A DNA stretch of 64,000 bases from Sequoia sempervirens (Eukaryota > Streptophyta > Pinopsida > Cupressales > Cupressaceae): contig VDFB02047230.1 in the NCBI GenBank assembly GCA_007258455.2, positions 155,207,525 through 155,271,524 on the forward strand, given 5' to 3'. The notes below the pieces were generated by a model, which saw nothing but the letters and a program-made list of their open reading frames with translations, made no database searches and was not told the origin of the DNA. The number at the start of each line of letters is the position of its first letter. The stretch's first letter is position 1. Below, piece after piece: positions 59,278-64,000 of this stretch. The translations under genes and the position numbers were made by a program.

Positions 59278-62200
59278 ATGGAAATGGCTTCCTCTTCCAC
59301 ATCCAGGCAAAATCTTACTCAACTAGAAAACGCCTTTGATGGGCTTGCACCTTCTTCTGCACCAAAATCTACAGAGCCCTGGGACATATTTATTAATCAT
59401 CGTGGATGTGATGTGAAACACACATTAGCCACTGCCATCTACGATATACTTCATTCCATGGGATTGCATGCTTTTCTAGATAAGGATGCCCTTGAGGCTG
59501 GCGATTCTTTTCCTGCAGAGATACAACACGCCATAACTAGTGCTACCCTTCACATCGCAATTTTTTCTCCCAACTATGCCCAATCCGCATGGTGTTTGGC
59601 TGAACTATCTTTAATGCTCAAAACTGGTAAAAGAGTCATTCCCATTTTCTATCATGTTGAGCCCTCAGATCTCAGATGGATTGATCAAGGAAAAGGACAA
59701 TATGCCCATGCATTCTCAGAGCATGAAAAGAAGGGCAGATACACACCAGAAATGCTTGGTGTGTGGAAAAAGGCACTCAACGACAGTTCATTCCTACACG
59801 GCTACCAGCTCAACAATAATGAGTAAGTATTATTTTCTCTATTTCTTCGATAGTCAAGACTTACATCTCACCCATAGTTCTCGTCTAATGCCATACGTAC
59901 TTAAATAATATAGTGTGTTATGTTTTGATTTTTATTTTTGGTTCAAAATGTTTAGGGATGAGGCCATAGTTTTGAAGAATATTGTGAATTGTGCATTTAA
60001 AATCATGAAGAAAGCTCCATTATGGGTAGCCCAACATCCAATTGGATTGGATGAGCTGGTACAAGGCTTCGAATCAGTTGCAGGAGAAGAGAAAGTGAAA
60101 GTCACGGGGATCGTGGGCATGGGAGGTGTGGTAAAACCACATTGGCCAAAGAGCTCTACAACAGGTACTCTCCCTCCTTTGAAAGATGCAGCTTTGTTTT
60201 CGATGTGCGAGACGCAGCATCCAGAAATGCTCTCCCTGACAAGCAGAAAGAGCTTCTGAAAAGCCTCGTTGTCCATTCGACGGTCAACCATGTAGATCAA
60301 GGCAAGGTCTTTCTTGAAAATCATTTGAGCTCTCATCGGGCACTCATCGTTTTGGATGACGTGGATCACATCGACCACTTGAATGCTTTATTGCCAAATA
60401 AAGACAGCCTTGGATCCCGAAGTATGGTCATTGTAACAACACGGGAATTGGGTGTCCTCATATCATGGGGCCTCTCCTGCATTTATAGAATGCCAGGACT
60501 TAACACCTCACATGCCCAGCAGTTATTCTGCTGGAATGCTTTCTTGCAGCCCTTTCCACCCGCTGAATTTGAAACTCTGGTTCAAGACTTCTTAAAGGCT
60601 TGCAATGGTTTGCCTCTGTCACTCAAAGTATTAGGTGCACAATTATACGACAGAAAGTCAACAGATTACTGGAAATCCCAATTAAATAAAATCTTAAGAA
60701 TATTGCCTGGTGAAATCAAACAAAGGCTACAAGTTAGCTACGATGCGCTCGATGAAGAAGAGAGAGAGATGTTCTTGGATGTAGCTTGTTTTCTCATTGG
60801 AGAAAGGGGAGACAAGGCTATAGCAGTGTGGGATGGATTGGGTTGGAGTGGTCTGCATGGTTTTGAAACACTCATGAATAAGTGTCTTGTAGAGCTGGAC
60901 GAGAGTATAACCTACGTTATCGAGGACCTACCGATCGTGGTGGAAAACAGAATAAGGATGCATGATCACCTTAGGGATATGGGAAGAGAGATTGCAAGTA
61001 GACAGTCACCAAATCGGCTTTGGTGTCCAAAGCAGATTGATGACATGAAGAAACATTTCAACGTGAGATTAATATATATAAGCTGCCCCATTCTGCATTT
61101 TTGTTAGATTCGATTAATTAGATGAATAGAGGACTGATTTCTTATATTGCCTGTTTTCTTTAATTAATGATGAGTGATATGCGTTAAAAACTAGTTCGTC
61201 TTTTTGTCTGTCTCTGCTTTCAGTGAGTTTGGTTGAAACATTCTGTATGTCTGATTTTCTTATTCAGAAAAGAAATTCGATTCGAGGGATACTACCTGCA
61301 GAAACTTTTGTGGCGTTCAGAGAGTACACGCGTCAGTTGATGGGAAACTCAAGCAGACGATCTAAACGCCTTAGATTCTCATATGGATTACAAATTCTTT
61401 CCGTAAGAGGAAAGGAGTCTACGGAAGAATTAGCATCATTATCAGAAGACCTTGTGTGGCTTTGCTGGGAGGACTTTCCCCTAAGAAATCTTCCATCATG
61501 GCTTACATTAAAAAATCTAAGTGTTTTAGAGCTCTGGGAAGCTGATGAGTTGGAAGAATTGTGGCAGGACAATGCAGATGTGAGTATTTTGGTTTCGTGG
61601 TTCAAGAAGAAGTATTATTTAAAGTTCATGCTTTTCTCAAATGAATTGAATATAATAACGGTTGTGATTTGCAGCTTCCTTTGCAATTGAGAGAGCTTAT
61701 TTTATGGGATTGCGCGAAATTGCAACGGCTTCCAAGCTCAATAATACATCTTCAAAACCTGAAAAGGCTCATCGTTTCCATTAGGGAGTACTATTCTCCA
61801 CCGATGGGCTATGGCATCCAATCACTACCTGATGATTTTGGCAATTTAACAAGCTTGAACTTTATAGAAATGCATAATCTCTGGGAGTTGAGCATGTTGC
61901 CTGATTCTTTCAGTCAGCTGATACACCTGGAATCTCTAGATTTGTCAGATTGTACAATGCTATCATCACTACCTGATGGTTTTGGCAATTTAACAAGCTT
62001 GAAGTTTTTACATCTGTCCCATTGCGAGCGGTTGAGCATGTTGCCTGATTCTTTCAGTCAGCTGATACACTTGGAATTTCGAGATTTGACAGGTTGTACA
62101 ATGCTATCATCACTACCTGATGGTTTTGGCAATTTAACAAAGCTATCATCACTACCTGATGGTAAGTTTGAGGATTATGAGTCTGTTTATTGGCGAGCAG

Positions 62201-62653
62201 TTGAGCATGTTGCCTGATTCTTTCAGTGAGCTGATACAACTGGAATTTCTACGTATATCAATTTGTAAAATTGTATCACTACCTAATGGTTTTGGCAATT
62301 TAACAAGCTTGACGGAGATACTTCTCACCAATTGTGAAATGCTATCTTCACTACCGGAGACGCTACCAGTGTCGCTTAAATTTCTAGACATAAGCCATTG
62401 CAATTTGCTGAAGAACATCAGGTGTATTAGTGATCTGATAAACCTTGAGAGTCTGTCTATAGTTGACTGTGTGCAGATAGAAGAACTCCCTAGCTTTGCA
62501 GATTTGGCTTCGCTGAACACATTTATTATGAAGAATTGCCCCAAAGTTGAGAAAATAGAAGGTTTGGAACACGCCAAGTCATTGAAGCATCTGGATGTGG
62601 ACATGCTGGAAGGTATACAGAGTTTAGAGAAGTGGAACGATTGGAAGTACTAG
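59278..62653 (+). pseudogene. TIR-NBS-LRR (TNL) immune receptor gene with two frame breaks
   Basis: Intracellular receptor of the plant NLR class. Four exons with good splice sites: 59278-59822 (donor GA|GTAAGT), 59956-61062, 61268-61579, 61675-62653; all joins keep phase. Exon 1 is the TIR domain (DIFINHRGCDVK; the Glu of SAWCLAEL matches the NADase catalytic residue). Exon 2 is NB-ARC: P-loop, LIVLDDVD, GSRSMVIVTTR, GLPLSLKVLG, FLDVACFL, RMHDHLRDMG. Exons 3-4 carry LRRs with 24-residue units, ending at 62653 without an obvious post-LRR domain. Lesions: one G missing from the P-loop codon run at 60130-60131 (GGTGTGGTAAAA), and an apparent 14-base deletion at about 62160 in an LRR. Either would truncate the protein. 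An NADase-only TIR product from exon 1 remains possible. Confidence 0.9.
61951..62240 (+). repeat. 144-bp tandem LRR repeat
   Basis: TGTACAATGCTATCATCACT starts at 61951 and again at 62095, a period of 144 bp, equal to two 24-residue leucine-rich repeats. The second unit is followed by a partial extra copy (CTATCATCACTACCTGATGG at 62142) that leads into the damaged repeat. Confidence 0.85.
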
Positions 62654-63724
62654 CGCTGGTATGTGACACAATATCAGCTCTGGAACCTTGTATTTAGTCT
62701 CTAAAGGGGAAGGTAAAGCAAGCATAATGTGGGGTAAAAGAGAAAGAGTTGCGGAGGTCTTTTACTAATTATTGGAACTTCTAGAATAGTTGGCAGTTAC
62801 ACAAATGCATTGCCTTATAAAAAGCAAGTATTTTTGGTAACTGCAAATATAATTGTCCTGTTTGGGTAATGTTTTCTTTGTTATCTGAAGATAGTATGCC
62901 TAATATTTTTATTTATTAATTTTATTTTATTTTGTCTTTCATATTTTTGTTTGATGTTATAATTTAAGTTTATATAAAGTTTGATTCAAATTTTATGTTT
63001 GTTTGTAATAATTTTTTCACAAATATAATGATCAATATATATGATTATTATAGGTATTATAAATATTATTTTTATATGTAATTGTAACAGATATGATTTT
63101 TATAGTTTTATATGATTTTGTAACATATATATTTGATCATTTGTATATGTGATTAACATGTTTAATATATATATTTTTATCCTCTAAACTGATTTTAATT
63201 AAAATGTCTTTTCTGAAAATCTTTTGCAACAAATTGAAATAATTTTTATTCAAGTACTGATTTAGAAGTGTTTATCTCAATTCGATTATTATCAAATGTT
63301 TTTTAAATTCAAATGGATTTAATGAAAATGATATTGAAAATTTTGCAAGATCCATTCCAAATAGTTACAAGAAGAGGTCATGCAATGTAGGGAAATGTCA
63401 AAAAAATTCCATGCCTCTTATGACAAAATAATTGCATTTTACAAATTTTTAAGGAAATTATATTATGGCCAAAATGCAAGGAAGGAAATGCCCCTCATAT
63501 TATCAAAGTTTTTCAAATCTACTTGAACCATATTTAGTATCATACTATTGTTTTACTTTCTAAAAAAATTAAAATTATTTTTCTTATTCATAAACATATA
63601 CAAGTACAACCATACATAATTTATTAAACATTTTACAAGTTAAAATTTTATATGAACAATATCAATTATTCTCACATTCAGGTGGTGGATGGAGAGGAAA
63701 CCTTATTTTTTTCATTTTTTAAGG
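62654..63724. other. 3' flank of the TNL, no gene recognised
   Basis: AT-rich sequence with T runs and TATATAT words. Nothing coding is visible up to 63725. Confidence 0.6.
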
Positions 63725-64000
63725 TCATTTTCTTTTACTAGATTCACCTTCTTCATGGATGGAAGGAGGAAGAGGATCCACAAGGATCCTAGCATCATTG
63801 TTATTATAATCATGTAATGGTTGTTCACATGGGAGGACAACATTCAAGTCAGGAGGGGAATCAAAGATCACTGTACCATCATCTCGAAGTCTCTAATATT
63901 CAAATGAAGGCTTGTTGTCATGAGGAGGAGCTTGATATCCTAATCCTCTTATGTTTTCATCTTCTTCTTTTTTGTTCTAAAAGTTGGTGAATGTCATGTT
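63725..64000 (-). pseudogene. Partial unrecognised reverse-strand frame at the window edge
   Basis: Reading leftward from the window end, a frame with coding character (GLGYQAPPHDNKPSFEY, then RLRDDGTVIFDSPPDLNVVL, then DPLPPSIHEEGESSKRK) ends at a TGA at 63725-63727. One TAG interrupts it after the FEY block, and another stop follows TNF near the window end. Pro- and Asp-rich composition with a basic tail suggests a gag-like or disordered C-terminus. The N-terminus lies outside the window, so the family cannot be judged. Confidence 0.45.

Overview
This is a window of plant nuclear DNA. It is AT-rich and gene-poor, and it is dominated by old, nested retroelements. Pointers to a land plant are a TIR-NBS-LRR immune receptor gene, a plant-type PPR gene remnant, Copia and Gypsy elements with tRNA-iMet primer sites, and a LINE carrying the plant-type RNase H domain. 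The TIR domain style (INHRG) and the dense layers of decayed LTR elements suggest a large-genome gymnosperm such as a conifer. Plant is near certain; gymnosperm is an inference.

Layout. 0-19 kb: broken retroelement pieces. These are an unrecognised reading frame (34-882), a 21-bp tandem repeat (2457-2582), a Copia-type LTR with primer site (4846-6067), a reverse-strand Gypsy gag (7029-7868) beside its LTR, a long unrecognised reverse-strand frame (9270-11453), an array of six hairpins (11653-11958), a complete 366-bp miniature LTR element (12901-13266), and another Copia LTR, primer site and coiled-coil gag (15328-17375). 19-27 kb: a LINE RT scrap back to back with a spliced but decayed DDE transposase (19827-21528), a degenerate tandem array, and a PPR pseudogene. 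27.3-33.1 kb: one complete Copia element with both LTRs and a target-site duplication, its polyprotein broken by stops and frameshifts. 34-39.7 kb: a reverse-strand Gypsy remnant (gag zinc knuckle and 3' LTR start), then a 100-N assembly gap. 40-50.4 kb: a LINE (endonuclease, RT, RNase H) followed by a second long frame. That second frame is split by a 4.1-kb non-coding TG...CA element flanked by ATTCC; removing the element restores the frame. 52-57 kb: a Copia LTR edge and a PIF/Harbinger remnant (Myb-like domain and DDE end). 59.3-62.7 kb: a four-exon TIR-NBS-LRR gene with two frame-breaking lesions. The window ends in a partial reverse-strand frame.

No intact host gene is demonstrated. The TNL is the only gene-like locus with clean splice sites, and its two lesions make it a pseudogene or, for the one-base lesion, possibly a consensus error. 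Many of the disabling stops sit where glutamine, arginine or tryptophan codons would be expected, as cytosine-methylation decay of silenced transposons would produce.
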